Positions 27,096 to 36,129 are shown, numbered from the stretch's first letter. The stretch: DNA of 64,000 nucleotides from Methanococcoides sp. LMO-2 (GCF_038432375.1 NZ_JBCAUS010000002.1:658282-722281), one strand, 5' to 3'. Numbers and translations: made by a program. The notes: generated by a model not told the origin, from the letters alone.

Positions 27096-27479
27096 ACGAC
27101 CTCATCCCGTTGGCCAGATTGTAGACTGTATATAATCAATTGTTATAAACATATATAAATATGTATATGTTTGGATTTGTATAATCATAAGTATATACCA
27201 AGTGGGTAAAGCTCATAACCCATATGAATTATTATCATAATTATCATTATGGATGCTATCGATTCTTGTATGCTAGAAAATTAAAATAAGCAAAAAACGG
27301 ATTGATTTTTACCGAGAGTGGAACACGCTGAAAAAAAAACATAATTTGTGGATACCATCTACCAGAAATCGTCCCAAAAACTTATTAAAGGCAAAAGAGT
27401 ATAGCCAGAAGAAATTCCTTAGATGAATCAAACGCTTTGATATAACTAAAGACTTACAAATTTGATCGAGTTGATTATA
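27096..27479. other. AT-rich divergent intergenic region, no gene seen
   Basis: The region separates the divergent kinase and FKBP genes. It is very AT-rich, with overlapping TATA-like runs around 27140-27175, including the near-palindrome ACATATATAAATATGT, and an ATTATTATCATAATTATCATTATGG stretch near 27229-27251 that can fold on itself. It probably holds both promoters. No ORF or RNA gene is supported. Confidence 0.5.
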
Positions 27480-28199
27480 GTGGCAATAGAAAAAGGCGAT
27501 GTTATTAAACTATCATACACCGGAAAGTTCGATGAAGAACAGATCTTCGATACAACCAATGAAGAACTTGCAAAGGAGAACGAGATTTACAACCCACGCG
27601 GCATGTACGGCGGCGACGTAGTTATCGTTGGTGCAGGACACACCATTGCAGGTCTTGACGAAGATATCGCAGGCAAAGAGGTCGGATTCACAGGTACAGT
27701 TATAATACCACCAGAAAAAGGCTTTGGCGCACACGACCCAAAACTTGTTGAGAACGTTTCCATTACAAAGTTCACAGACCAGAAAGCATACCCTGGCATG
27801 AACATCGAGATCGACAACAAGAGAGGAACAGTCACAAAGGTCATCGGCCGCAGGGTACGTGTTGATTTCAACCACCCACTCGCAGGCAAGGAAGTTACCT
27901 ACGACTACACCATCGAAGAGAAGCTCGAGGACATCAACGAACAGGTACAGGGCCTTCTTGCACTCTACACCGGAATTCCTGACCTTGAAGTAGAGGTCAA
28001 TGACAAAAAGGTAGCTATAACCGTACCTGCAATGCTTTCATTCAACCAGCGCTGGCTCATGGCAAAGGGAAGGGTCGCAAGCGAACTTGTAGAATACGTA
28101 GGTCTTGAAGAAGTAAGCTACGTTGAGAAATACCCGCTTCCAACCCCTGAACCTGCTGCAGAGGAAGAAGCTGAAGAAGTTACAGAAAGTGAAGAGTAA
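27480..28199 (+). CDS. FKBP-type peptidyl-prolyl isomerase (long archaeal SlyD-like)
   Basis: A 239-residue FKBP with an inserted-in-flap domain. The N-terminus is AIEKGDVIKLSYTGKFD, the active-site blocks are AGLDEDIAGKEVG and IPPEKGFGAHDP, and VRVDFNHPLAGKEV marks the end of the FKBP core. A C-terminal extension ends in an acidic EEEAEEVTESEE tail. The preferred start is GTG at 27480 with a GAGTTGAT Shine-Dalgarno-like element 5 nt upstream; a TTG six codons earlier is less likely. Codon usage suggests high expression. It is followed by a terminator hairpin. Confidence 0.92.
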   Translation: MAIEKGDVIKLSYTGKFDEEQIFDTTNEELAKENEIYNPRGMYGGDVVIVGAGHTIAGLDEDIAGKEVGFTGTVIIPPEKGFGAHDPKLVENVSITKFTDQKAYPGMNIEIDNKRGTVTKVIGRRVRVDFNHPLAGKEVTYDYTIEEKLEDINEQVQGLLALYTGIPDLEVEVNDKKVAITVPAMLSFNQRWLMAKGRVASELVEYVGLEEVSYVEKYPLPTPEPAAEEEAEEVTESEE

Positions 28200-28219
28200 T
28201 CCTCTTCACATTTCTTTCA

Positions 28220-28243
28220 AAAAAGGGTCTACAACACCTTTTT
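28220..28243 (+). terminator. Terminator after the FKBP gene
   Basis: AAAAAGG (28220-28226) pairs with CCTTTTT (28237-28243) around a 10-nt loop, 20 bp after the stop codon. The 3' arm itself supplies a T run. Confidence 0.55.
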
Positions 28244-28291
28244 GGAGCAAAAGCCTTATACCTGAAAACACTATTTAGGAACCATTCATTT

Positions 28292-28377
28292 GCTGAGGTA
28301 GCCAAGTGGACTACGGCGCCGGTCTTGAAAACCGGTAGTGCTAACGCGCTGCGGGAGTTCGAATCTCCCCCTCAGCG
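28292..28377 (+). tRNA. tRNA-Ser (TGA)
   Basis: A class II cloverleaf. The acceptor GCTGAGG/CCTCAGC, an anticodon stem CCGGT/ACCGG with loop CTTGAAA (anticodon TGA), a long variable arm (about 28334-28352) and T arm GGGAG-TTCGAAT-CTCCC are all present, with discriminator G. CCA is not encoded and no intron is present. A TATA-like TTATAC lies about 35 bp upstream. Confidence 0.95.
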
Positions 28378-28611
28378 TCCATATCTTTTTTTGTAATTCT
28401 TGACTTGATCATATTTATTTACTGAACAGTACTTTCCCCATATTGTCGGAATCAAACCAAAAAAGGAAAGTTGTGATTTGTAAAATAAGTAAATTCGAGA
28501 TACTATAAAGTAAATAGAATAAACCGGACTAGTATATAATTATTCAGATACTCAAATAAATATATATGCTCATAAACCTACATTCCCTCAGATAATAGGG
28601 GATATAAAGAT

Positions 28612-28968
28612 ATGAGCGAGTATAAATTAGAAATTGTGAACTTTGGAATTGACAATGAGAAGTTTGAAAGAGCTGTTGTAGCCTACAGGAAATTCCAGAG
28701 TGATCAAGGTGTTTACTGCCAGGATGGGAAGTATTCCCCTGAAGGGAAGCTTTTTGTGGAGCCGGTTACAGAATATATCGAATATTGTTTTATGGGTGAA
28801 AAGGACCCCATCCTCTCTGATCAAGAAGCGGATCATGATGCAAAATTCTTCATGACCTCCTACAATGATAAGGTCTTTTTCTTTGAAACCCTCGAAGATG
28901 CAAAGACCTTCTGGAATGTTTTAGACGCGGTTGATGGCTATTTCCCTTCTGTTTTGACGGCAGTTTAA
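28612..28968 (+). CDS. Uncharacterised small acidic protein
   Basis: A 118-residue soluble protein with no family that I recognise. It is acidic and aromatic-rich, with a predicted alpha/beta pattern (KFFMTSYNDKVFFFETLEDAKTFWNVLDAVDGYFP). Two cysteines are not arranged as a motif. The ATG follows a GGGGATATAAAGAT leader with a weak Shine-Dalgarno. It is monocistronic with its own AT-rich promoter after tRNA-Ser. Confidence 0.65.
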   Translation: MSEYKLEIVNFGIDNEKFERAVVAYRKFQSDQGVYCQDGKYSPEGKLFVEPVTEYIEYCFMGEKDPILSDQEADHDAKFFMTSYNDKVFFFETLEDAKTFWNVLDAVDGYFPSVLTAV

Positions 28969-29137
28969 TTCAAGGCAACATGGCACCAGAATCTTTATGA
29001 AAACAATGTTGTTTAACGTTTCCATGAAGCTTGAATTACCTTTTTCTTTTTTAAAAAAATCTTGTATTCCTACCATCCGATCGTCTTTAGCATGAATTTC
29101 AAGAGCTAATCGCATTATCAGTTCACTTAATACAAAT

Positions 29138-29563
29138 TCAACAAATTTCTACCACTTCCAGAGATACCGGAGTCATATTTCCTGTATAGTCTTCGTAATA
29201 CAGCCGGATATTTACCATTGTATATGGATCCGGTATTTTCACAGGATATATCCCTATTATTTTGTCGTCCACAGTTACCTTAAAATTAAATTCACCTTTT
29301 GAGAATGGCAGACTCAATCTCAAAGGCCTCTTTTGTGAGATGTCGCTTTTAGGCCCTAATTCATAGGTCTCCGTTACTATGGACCTGTTGTGTGAATCAA
29401 ATACGTCGATAACTACGGTATGATCATTGACATCATGGTTGTGAACTACAAAGAAGGAAGATGCAGGTCCGGTAAATATGAATGGGATCAAAAGGATGAA
29501 AAGAATCAACAAAAAAAGTGCACCAAATACTCCTGCAACAAGCACCCTTTCATTTATTTTCAT
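29138..29563 (-). CDS. Membrane-anchored extracellular beta-domain protein
   Basis: A 141-residue protein: one N-terminal TM helix (about 9-31), then an extracytoplasmic beta-rich domain with VVHNHDVNDHTVVIDVFDSHNR and KVTVDDKIIGIYPV. It shares layout and the motif 'N-x-D-x-x-D-H-x-V-x-x-x-x-x-D' with the neighbour at 29934-30344, suggesting paralogy. No enzymatic motif is seen. It is the last gene of a run of small membrane proteins on the minus strand. Confidence 0.7.
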   Translation of the reverse strand: MKINERVLVAGVFGALFLLILFILLIPFIFTGPASSFFVVHNHDVNDHTVVIDVFDSHNRSIVTETYELGPKSDISQKRPLRLSLPFSKGEFNFKVTVDDKIIGIYPVKIPDPYTMVNIRLYYEDYTGNMTPVSLEVVEIC

Positions 29564-29622
29564 GATTTACTCCTAACATACCTATCTTTTTTAATATACT
29601 ATGGGAAGGTTCCCGGAACACA

Positions 29623-29916
29623 TCAGTAAATCAAAGCCGGAAATATGGCGGAAAACCAGTAGATCCACAGTATAATCGTTACGACCCCCGCAAACAGTAT
29701 CTTGAAAATATTCCTTGTGAACATGGCAAATATACAACCGCAAACAACACCCGGAGATATCAGGAAAAGTGAAGGAACCAACATTCGTGGCAAGTAATGG
29801 AACAAGCCGGGAATGATATTTGTTTCAATGGAGAGCAAATGATAAACTCCAAGCGTTCCGAGAACAACAAAGACACCAATTAGATTTTCATTTATATTCT
29901 TACTTTCGATCTGCAT
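29623..29916 (-). CDS. Small integral membrane protein
   Basis: A 97-residue protein with about three hydrophobic helices (LIGVFVVLGTLGVYHLLSI, MLVPSLFLISPGVVCGCIFAMF, ILFAGVVTIILWIYWFSAIF). The function is unknown. It lies 17 bp after the upstream gene and 59 bp before the next on the same strand, so it is probably part of one transcript with the anchored beta-domain proteins. Confidence 0.65.
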   Translation of the reverse strand: MQIESKNINENLIGVFVVLGTLGVYHLLSIETNIIPGLFHYLPRMLVPSLFLISPGVVCGCIFAMFTRNIFKILFAGVVTIILWIYWFSAIFPALIY

Positions 29917-29933
29917 ATACTACCCCAACCTTA

Positions 29934-30344
29934 TCAAGCGATCGTAGCACCATCAAAAACGATGCGTTCCCCTCCGGAAGGAATCACAAATTCCAGATGT
30001 TCTGAACTTCCTAAGTTGGTAGAATATTCAACACTGCCATTTTGAGTTACGATAAAACCATTATCCAGTGTGAGCCTGTAAGTGTACATCCCCAATTCAG
30101 GAACTGATTTTCTGATTCCTTTCCGGGTATCTGCTTCTATCACATACACCTCATCATAAAGCCGCACGCCCTTCGGATCAATGATCTCCACTCGCACTTC
30201 ATGGTCTTCAATATCTTCGTTCTCAATGCTCAGCACTGCACCATCGATCTGTACTTTGGGTACAGCAACCATGAAAGCAAGAAGGATGAGGCCAACGACC
30301 GCGATCAGTACAATTGCAACGATTACCGGATTATTTCTTTGCAT
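29934..30344 (-). CDS. Membrane-anchored extracellular beta-domain protein, paralogue
   Basis: A 136-residue protein: one N-terminal TM helix (about 7-28) and an outside beta domain with LSIENEDIEDHEVRVEIIDP and YTYRLTLDNGFIVTQNGSVEY. It resembles the protein at 29138-29563 in size, topology and domain start. The function is unknown; a role in sensing or binding at the cell surface is only a guess from topology. Confidence 0.7.
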   Translation of the reverse strand: MQRNNPVIVAIVLIAVVGLILLAFMVAVPKVQIDGAVLSIENEDIEDHEVRVEIIDPKGVRLYDEVYVIEADTRKGIRKSVPELGMYTYRLTLDNGFIVTQNGSVEYSTNLGSSEHLEFVIPSGGERIVFDGATIA

Positions 30345-30365
30345 TATTCCACCTAAGCATGCCTG

Positions 30366-30530
30366 TCACTCAAACAATAAGATACCTATGAACGTTCCAA
30401 TTGCCATGCTGATCGCCATAACCAATGTGTACTTCCACCTTATTTCGCGGAACATGAAATAGTTAGCAGGGAGACCTAAAAGGAACATGATAATTCCCAT
30501 GAACAATGGGTATAGATATGAAGAAGTCAT
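30366..30530 (-). CDS. 54-residue two-helix membrane protein
   Basis: A short open frame starts ATG at 30530 with a strong GGGGGAT Shine-Dalgarno 5 nt upstream and ends TGA at 30366. The product has two hydrophobic helices (YPLFMGIIMFLLGLPANYFM and VMAISMAIGTFIGILLF) split by the charged FREIRWKY. It fills the gap between two co-oriented membrane-protein genes (27 bp and 21 bp spacing), which supports it as a real gene despite its size. Confidence 0.65.
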   Translation of the reverse strand: MTSSYLYPLFMGIIMFLLGLPANYFMFREIRWKYTLVMAISMAIGTFIGILLFE

Positions 30531-30557
30531 GATATCCCCCGATAAACACTGCTTAGA

Positions 30558-31349
30558 TCAGATCGTCTCCAAAAGCTCATCAAGTGTGAAAGATTCCCCG
30601 AAATGGATCGCTCTGCCATCCTCCGTAAGGGTAAACTTGCCCTGTGAAACACCAGTGACCACAAAGTGCTCAGGACCATTGGACATAGTATTTGGCCATG
30701 TGTCGTTCTTTAGATAAAGGAACACTTTTTCCCCGGGATTAAAGGAAGCCTCATCCTCTACAACAATTGAAATAACATCTTTTTCACCACCAAGTGTCCT
30801 GACTATCACTTCTTTTTCAGATAACGGATTCTTGAGATACTCATCTACATTAATCACCACGTCAGTGTAGATATCATACCATTCCAGCTCATAGATATCA
30901 TCGTTAGGTATTTGCCCGTCCCCGGTGTTCCATTCACTCGGTAATACCTCTTTTACTGTACCGATAATAATTACATCCGACATCTTGCTCATCTCTTCAG
31001 GAGATACATATTCAAGACTTCCGCTGACAGTAAGCGTAACCTTATCGCTATTCGCATTGCTCTGATCAGACACTGGTTCTATTGCAGATTCATTCATTGG
31101 TTCCGGATTTTGTTCGTCACTTGTGTTGATGCTGGAACCAAGAACATCTTCACCCGGGATTGGTGATGGTGATGGCATCTCACTACTTTCAGATGAGCCA
31201 TCATCAGACCCATCTGTAAGAGCTTCAATTCCACTTTCATCCTCATTCTGTTTTACGACTCCGAGTCCTGCCGATGCTAAGATCACTACACATACCAGCA
31301 GTAGTGCAAAAATTATCAGGTATCTCTCATGAGTTCCGAGCTTTGTCAT
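30558..31349 (-). CDS. Membrane-anchored extracellular protein
   Basis: A 263-residue protein: one TM helix near residues 10-32, then a Ser/Pro/Glu-rich linker (SSESSEMPSPSPIPGED). The C-terminal domain (about 105-263; SDVIIIGTVKEVLPSEW, DVVINVDEYLKNPL, NPGEKVFLYLKND) is of a type seen in surface proteins of several archaea and bacteria. The ATG at 31349 follows GGTGG; a GTG five codons earlier lies inside that Shine-Dalgarno. It starts one base before the preceding stop codon region ends. Confidence 0.75.
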   Translation of the reverse strand: MTKLGTHERYLIIFALLLVCVVILASAGLGVVKQNEDESGIEALTDGSDDGSSESSEMPSPSPIPGEDVLGSSINTSDEQNPEPMNESAIEPVSDQSNANSDKVTLTVSGSLEYVSPEEMSKMSDVIIIGTVKEVLPSEWNTGDGQIPNDDIYELEWYDIYTDVVINVDEYLKNPLSEKEVIVRTLGGEKDVISIVVEDEASFNPGEKVFLYLKNDTWPNTMSNGPEHFVVTGVSQGKFTLTEDGRAIHFGESFTLDELLETI

Positions 31350-31350
31350 T

Positions 31351-32004
31351 TTAATTTTTCCCACCTATTTCATCCTGTTTTGATATCGGCATGTAATTCT
31401 TCCTGTGGAATTTTTTAGCAAGCAATAAAAAACAGAATCCGATCATCGAAACTCCAATAAGATAATAAACAAATCCAACTGCCAGAGCATTCGAACAGGG
31501 GATCGGATACAAAAAAACGTCTTTTATTATAAAAAACAGATCAGCAACTGCAAAAATACTCATAAAACCAGCCAGTACTCCCGAAATGTATCGCACATCC
31601 GAAGAATCCGGAAATGAAAAGAAAAATGGTATTGAAGCCGGAGCAAGTGCTAGTAATGAAGCCATGTGAATGAATCCTACAGGCTCAGCAGGATCTATTG
31701 GAAGAGAAGTCACATAATATAACAAAAAAATACTTGTAACTACGATCGTAAACATTACCGACAAGAGTGGTACGCCCAGATACCATTTTACAGACATTTT
31801 CCTGATATCAGATAAAAATATAATGGCTCCAATTAATGAGATAACACCCAATAGAAGTGTCAGTCCCAACCACAGATATGCAACATCGGATGAAACTATC
31901 CGTTCAGAAAAACCGGATATTGTCAATCCATAAAATAATACCATAAAAAAGAAGATGGCTGAGATACATGCCAGAGATATTTTCAACTTCTTTGTATGTT
32001 CCAT
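31351..32004 (-). CDS. Polytopic membrane protein
   Basis: A 217-residue integral membrane protein with about six to seven hydrophobic helices and a basic/polar C-terminus (KFHRKNYMPISKQDE). No family is recognised. It is the first gene of the co-oriented run down to 29138, so the run encodes five to six membrane or surface proteins that may work together (inference from spacing only). Confidence 0.7.
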   Translation of the reverse strand: MEHTKKLKISLACISAIFFFMVLFYGLTISGFSERIVSSDVAYLWLGLTLLLGVISLIGAIIFLSDIRKMSVKWYLGVPLLSVMFTIVVTSIFLLYYVTSLPIDPAEPVGFIHMASLLALAPASIPFFFSFPDSSDVRYISGVLAGFMSIFAVADLFFIIKDVFLYPIPCSNALAVGFVYYLIGVSMIGFCFLLLAKKFHRKNYMPISKQDEIGGKN

Positions 32005-32192
32005 AGCAATTATTCCACTTCCGAAAACTATTGAAAAATATTACTGCAAACGATATAATAATTATGGTTGATTTGTATTTATTATAGACATGTAAATGCA
32101 ATTGTTCTCAAAGGCCGAACAATTGTAGGACCAATTAATTCAGAAAACAATAAAGATCAGAAGAGTGAAAATAGAAATGTGAGGTGCCATTT

Positions 32193-32390
32193 ATGGAAAA
32201 CAAGAACATATTCTGGATATTTGGAATTCTCCAGAGCATTACTTTGGGAGCAATAATCTTCCTGATATTCAGGTCGCTGAACATGATCAGCGAGGTGGAA
32301 GTGATCGGAGCGGATACACAGATCCTGTTGAGCACTTTGTTCCCGCTGTTCCTGTTGATAGTGGAATACACGATCTACTCTAAGGACTAA
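32193..32390 (+). CDS. 65-residue membrane protein
   Basis: Two hydrophobic helices (IFWIFGILQSITLGAIIFLIF and ILLSTLFPLFLLIVEYTIY) joined by a short acidic loop. The ATG at 32193 has GAGGTG 8 nt upstream; a GTG three codons earlier overlaps that Shine-Dalgarno. It is convergent with the Moco lipoprotein gene. The function is unknown. Confidence 0.65.
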   Translation: MENKNIFWIFGILQSITLGAIIFLIFRSLNMISEVEVIGADTQILLSTLFPLFLLIVEYTIYSKD

Positions 32391-32413
32391 AAAGAAAAGA
32401 TGCTGGTGGAAAC

Positions 32414-33085
32414 TCAGTCAAACCTTGGCCCGCCAACATCGGCATTATTGTTGTAGCCCCTGCTTTCCCAGTAGCCTTCATAAGGTTCATCAGTGACCTC
32501 AATGCCGGTAACCCATTTGGCCCATTTGTAGCCATACTTGTCTTCTGCCACAAGCTGGAACGGGTAACCATGATCCCTTGGGAGTGTCACATCATTCAGT
32601 TCGTAAGCAAGGATGATGTTGTTCTCTACAAGATAATCCAGCTCAAGAGCTGTGGAATAGCCATCTGCAGAATAAAATATCACAGTGGTGGCACCGTCCT
32701 GAACACCGGCCTCATCAAGAAGGGTCTTTACGGGAATACCGGTCCATTTTGCCACGTAGCTCCAGCCTTCAACACAATCAAGCATAACCAACTTTGAAAC
32801 GTTCGGGTAAGAAGTGATCTGTTCGTACGTCAGGAACTGCGGATCGTCCACCATTCCATCGACCGTCAGGAAATAGTTGTTGATATTTATTTGCGGAGTT
32901 CCCTTTATGGAATTGTCCCTCTGCTCACTGATCGGAGTCAGTTTTACACCCTGGTATTCAAGTGTTTCCGCTTCACCATCATAGGTGCCGTCACTACCAT
33001 TATTGGTATCAGAAGAAACACATCCAGAGGCCATAACTATCAGAGATATAAGAAGAACCAAAATTAAACTGAGTAACTGCTTCAT
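32414..33085 (-). CDS. Lipoprotein with sulfite-oxidase-type molybdopterin domain
   Basis: A 223-residue exported lipoprotein. The signal peptide has lipobox ASGC with the lipidated Cys at C22. The rest is a sulfite oxidase/YedY-type Moco-binding domain with the molybdenum-ligand C104 (VMLDCVEGWSYVAKWTGIPV), DGYSTALEL and the LPRDHGYPFQLV block. It is short relative to YedY and has no adjacent haem or membrane partner. The substrate is unknown; a methionine- or protein-sulfoxide reductase role is conjecture. Confidence 0.85.
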   Translation of the reverse strand: MKQLLSLILVLLISLIVMASGCVSSDTNNGSDGTYDGEAETLEYQGVKLTPISEQRDNSIKGTPQININNYFLTVDGMVDDPQFLTYEQITSYPNVSKLVMLDCVEGWSYVAKWTGIPVKTLLDEAGVQDGATTVIFYSADGYSTALELDYLVENNIILAYELNDVTLPRDHGYPFQLVAEDKYGYKWAKWVTGIEVTDEPYEGYWESRGYNNNADVGGPRFD

Positions 33086-33192
33086 GAATTTACCCTCCCT
33101 AAAGAGAATTGGTTTTGATGGATAAAATATCTTTTGTGAGCATTTCAGAAACTAAATATAACATCCGAACAGAATTGGATTGGGGAATAAAA

Positions 33193-33813
33193 GTGGCAGA
33201 AACAAAAGCAGTGCTTCATCGATTCAACCGCTTTTCTCGATTTTATGATATTGTGGAAGGCATAGTAGAACAGATTGCCTTTAAACGATGGAGACCAACG
33301 GTTTTCTCAAAAGTCGAAGGCAGATGCCTTGAGGTAGGTTTCGGCACAGGAAGGAACTTCAGATACTACCCAAAGGAGAAAGATGTACGCATGGTGGCCA
33401 TTGAACTTTCCCCGGGAATGGCAGCAAGATCGAAAGAGAGAGCAAAAGGTATTGATATTGATCTTATACTGATGGACGCCCAGCATCTCGCATTTAAGGA
33501 CAATGCCTTTAATTCTGTAGTGATGACGCTTGTACTTTGCTCAGTCCCTGACCCTGTAAAAACTGTGGAAGAATGCGTGAGAGTTTGTAAGCCGGCTGGA
33601 AAGATCATCGACCTGGAACATGTTCGCTCCAGTAACCGTTTGATAGCTTTCATGCAGGACATTATCACCCCGGTAACAAACATGCTCGTTGCCCTTAACA
33701 TAAATAGGGATACACCTGGCAATTTAAAAAAAGGAGGAGCAATCATCATAGAAGACAGGCACATGACATTTATTGATATATTCAGGCTTATTGTCAGCAG
33801 ACCAGAAAAATAA
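33193..33813 (+). CDS. SAM-dependent methyltransferase (UbiE-like)
   Basis: A class I methyltransferase of about 206 residues with the glycine motif LEVGFGTGRN, the acidic VAIELSP turn and the DAQHLAFKDNAFNSVVMTLVLC block. The preferred start is GTG at 33193 with GGGGA upstream; ATG at 33118 or 33109 is possible. The family includes lipid and quinone methylases. Methanogens have methanophenazine, so a phenazine/polyprenyl role is conceivable but unsupported. It is divergent from the Moco lipoprotein. Confidence 0.8.
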   Translation: MAETKAVLHRFNRFSRFYDIVEGIVEQIAFKRWRPTVFSKVEGRCLEVGFGTGRNFRYYPKEKDVRMVAIELSPGMAARSKERAKGIDIDLILMDAQHLAFKDNAFNSVVMTLVLCSVPDPVKTVEECVRVCKPAGKIIDLEHVRSSNRLIAFMQDIITPVTNMLVALNINRDTPGNLKKGGAIIIEDRHMTFIDIFRLIVSRPEK

Positions 33814-33955
33814 TACTGTATTAGATTCCTCAATGCTCAAATATAACTAGTACAACAAAAAGAAAGTAAAATAACAACAAAATGAAAACGATAGTATTAT
33901 AAATGATTAATCATTAAAGATAATCCGCTCAACTGAATAATCGAGGTGAAAATAA

Positions 33956-34273
33956 ATGGACGATGATTACGATGAACTTGATGACATCATAATGCAGAAA
34001 CCTTCAGAAGGAGAAAGGGTAAAGAACGAACATGCTATGCTTGACAAAGCTGCATCACACCCAATCAGGAGAAAGATGGTAAAGACCATAGGCGCTTTCG
34101 GTAAACCCGAAGAACAGCTTAAGGCCGAACTTGAGGTTGATGACAATTCCTTCAAATATCACATGGACTTCCTGAAAAGTGCCAACATCGTTGTGATCAA
34201 AGAAGACATATACAGGCTCACTGATGCCGGTATTGATCTTCTGGCAGCAACCGAGCACCACAGGGAAGGCTGA
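33956..34273 (+). CDS. Winged-helix (ArsR-like) DNA-binding protein
   Basis: A 105-residue protein with an acidic N-terminus (DDDYDELDDI) and a winged-helix domain (about 28-98; ASHPIRRKMVKTIGAFG, FKYHMDFLKSANIVV, YRLTDAGIDLLA). GAGGTGA lies before the ATG. The SHPIRR...L...F..K pattern is typical of archaeal ArsR-like regulators. The target is unknown. It is followed by a terminator hairpin. Confidence 0.8.
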   Translation: MDDDYDELDDIIMQKPSEGERVKNEHAMLDKAASHPIRRKMVKTIGAFGKPEEQLKAELEVDDNSFKYHMDFLKSANIVVIKEDIYRLTDAGIDLLAATEHHREG

Positions 34274-34290
34274 AGAGATATTTACAAAGG

Positions 34291-34317
34291 GAGGATGGTG
34301 TGGCATCCTTCTTTTTT
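34291..34317 (+). terminator. Terminator after the winged-helix gene
   Basis: AGGATG (34292-34297) pairs with CATCCT (34304-34309) around a 6-nt loop and is followed by a run of six T. The stem starts 18 bp after the stop codon. Confidence 0.7.
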
Positions 34318-34481
34318 GTTATGCTTTTTTTATATACAATTTAATGTTCTTTTTATTTGATCTTGCTATTGAGCTTTGTCCATGGAGCAATGGCCAGCAA
34401 CATACAAGCCAATACTCCAAGATGCAATAACTCAACGACCCAATAAATCAAACCTCGATATTAAAAGCTGAATAAGCACGA

Positions 34482-35984
34482 TCAATTGCGATTACCGGAC
34501 CTGCCGGAGTTCTGACCAGACCGGTTTCCACTCTTATTCCTGCCCTGCCCGGTATTGGAACTTCCTGACCGACCAGTCTTGTTTCCACTTTTAGAGCCGC
34601 CAGGTTTGCCTTTGGAACCTGTGTTCTTGCTCCTGCTGTCACCAGATCTGCCACTACCAGCTCCCTTTTTGCCTCTGGCATCTCCACCTTTGGACTTGCT
34701 TTCGGCATTACCACGACTACCTTTATCCTTATCTTTACCTTTGCCGTCAGCCTTCCTGCCCCTTCCTCTGCCCTTGTTTCCAGGAGTGGCCTTTCTGCCT
34801 CTTTGTTTCTTAGGGGCCGGCCTTGCCGCATCTCCTGTGGCATTCCGGGCCTTTTCGGAGTGATAATTGTGCTCAGCGACCTCGATCTCCATGTTGGTGA
34901 GGTCTTCGATATCACGAAGGAAGTCTCGCTCATCAGCTGCACAGAAGGAGTATGCTGTACCATCGGCTCCTGCCCTTGCTGTACGTCCTATGCGGTGCAC
35001 GTAGCTTTCAGGGATGTTCGGCAGATCGTAGTTGATCACATGGGAGATATCCTCAATATCAATTCCACGGGCAGCTATGTCAGTTGCAACCAGTACACGC
35101 AGTTCTCCGGTCTTGAAGCTCTGGAGGGTCTTTGTACGGTGGGTCTGGGACTTGTTACCGTGGATCGCACCTGCAGGGATGTTATTCTTGTTGAGCATCT
35201 CTGTGACCTTGTTGGCCCGGTGCTTTGTACGTGTAAATATGAGAACACATTCCAGATGCTTACCTCTCAGCAAATGCAAAAGTAATTCGTTCTTGTCCTC
35301 TGAATCTACGAAAAAGATGAACTGATCTATGCGTTCAACAGTTGTTGCCTGTGGAGTGACCTCTACATGAGCAGGGTTACTGAGCAATTTTCTGGCGAGT
35401 TTGGAGATCTCAGGTGACATAGTGGCTGAGAAGAAAAGCGACTGGCGTTTTTGTGGAAGCAGGTCAACTACCTTGTACACATCATTGATGAAACCCATAT
35501 CGAGCATCCTGTCCGCTTCGTCAAGTACGAAATATTCCACATTCGAGAGATTGACATGTCCCTGCTCCATCAGGTCCAGAAGCCTGCCCGGAGTGGCCAC
35601 AAGGGAATCGACACCTTTTGAGAGAGCCTTTACCTGTGGCATCTGCCCAACGCCACCGAATACCACTGTGTGCTTGAAACGGGTGAACTTGCCATAGGTG
35701 GAAAAGCTATCCCCGATCTGTGCTGCAAGCTCCCTTGTGGGTGCAAGAACAAGCACCTTGGGGAATCTCGGACGTGGTGCCTTGTAGGACTCAGACATGT
35801 TGTGAAGAATTGGTAAAATGAATGCAGCAGTCTTACCGGTACCGGTCTGTGCGATCCCGATCATATCCCTGCCGTTCAGCAGATGAGGGATGGATAACTC
35901 CTGTATGGGAGTGGGTTCTACGTAGCCCTCTTCGGACAATGCCCGCTGGAGCGGGTAGATTAGATTAAGATTATCAAATGACAT
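34482..35984 (-). CDS. deaD: DEAD-box RNA helicase with long RG/SG-rich tail
   Basis: A 500-residue helicase. The core has the Q-motif (PTPIQELSIPHL), motif I AQTGTGKT, Ia PTRELA, DEAD at VLDEADRMLDMG, SAT, and C-terminal ATDIAARGID and HRIGRTARAG. A roughly 120-residue basic, low-complexity tail rich in G/S/R/K/N (KGRGRGRKADGKGKDKDKG) suits RNA binding. Known context: M. burtonii DeaD is a cold-induced DEAD-box helicase of this layout. The ATG at 35984 has AGGGTA 6 nt upstream. A TRAM gene lies upstream on the same strand. Confidence 0.93.
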   Translation of the reverse strand: MSFDNLNLIYPLQRALSEEGYVEPTPIQELSIPHLLNGRDMIGIAQTGTGKTAAFILPILHNMSESYKAPRPRFPKVLVLAPTRELAAQIGDSFSTYGKFTRFKHTVVFGGVGQMPQVKALSKGVDSLVATPGRLLDLMEQGHVNLSNVEYFVLDEADRMLDMGFINDVYKVVDLLPQKRQSLFFSATMSPEISKLARKLLSNPAHVEVTPQATTVERIDQFIFFVDSEDKNELLLHLLRGKHLECVLIFTRTKHRANKVTEMLNKNNIPAGAIHGNKSQTHRTKTLQSFKTGELRVLVATDIAARGIDIEDISHVINYDLPNIPESYVHRIGRTARAGADGTAYSFCAADERDFLRDIEDLTNMEIEVAEHNYHSEKARNATGDAARPAPKKQRGRKATPGNKGRGRGRKADGKGKDKDKGSRGNAESKSKGGDARGKKGAGSGRSGDSRSKNTGSKGKPGGSKSGNKTGRSGSSNTGQGRNKSGNRSGQNSGRSGNRN

Positions 35985-36129
35985 GTTATACCCTGAATTG
36001 AAGTGTAAAAACTTATTAGTGATCAATCGGACCCATCTCAACTTATAAGAGATAATCTTGCTGGTTTAAGGATCAAGATCCAGTTGTTTCACACGGTGAA
36101 AGTCTATAAAGTTAATTAATGTATGATAG

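Noticed and set aside
28921..29115. 64-codon minus-strand frame overlapping the end of the gene at 28612-28968
   Set aside because: It overlaps a credible gene on the other strand by about 48 bp and shows no recognised family or promoter; a small gene cannot be excluded.
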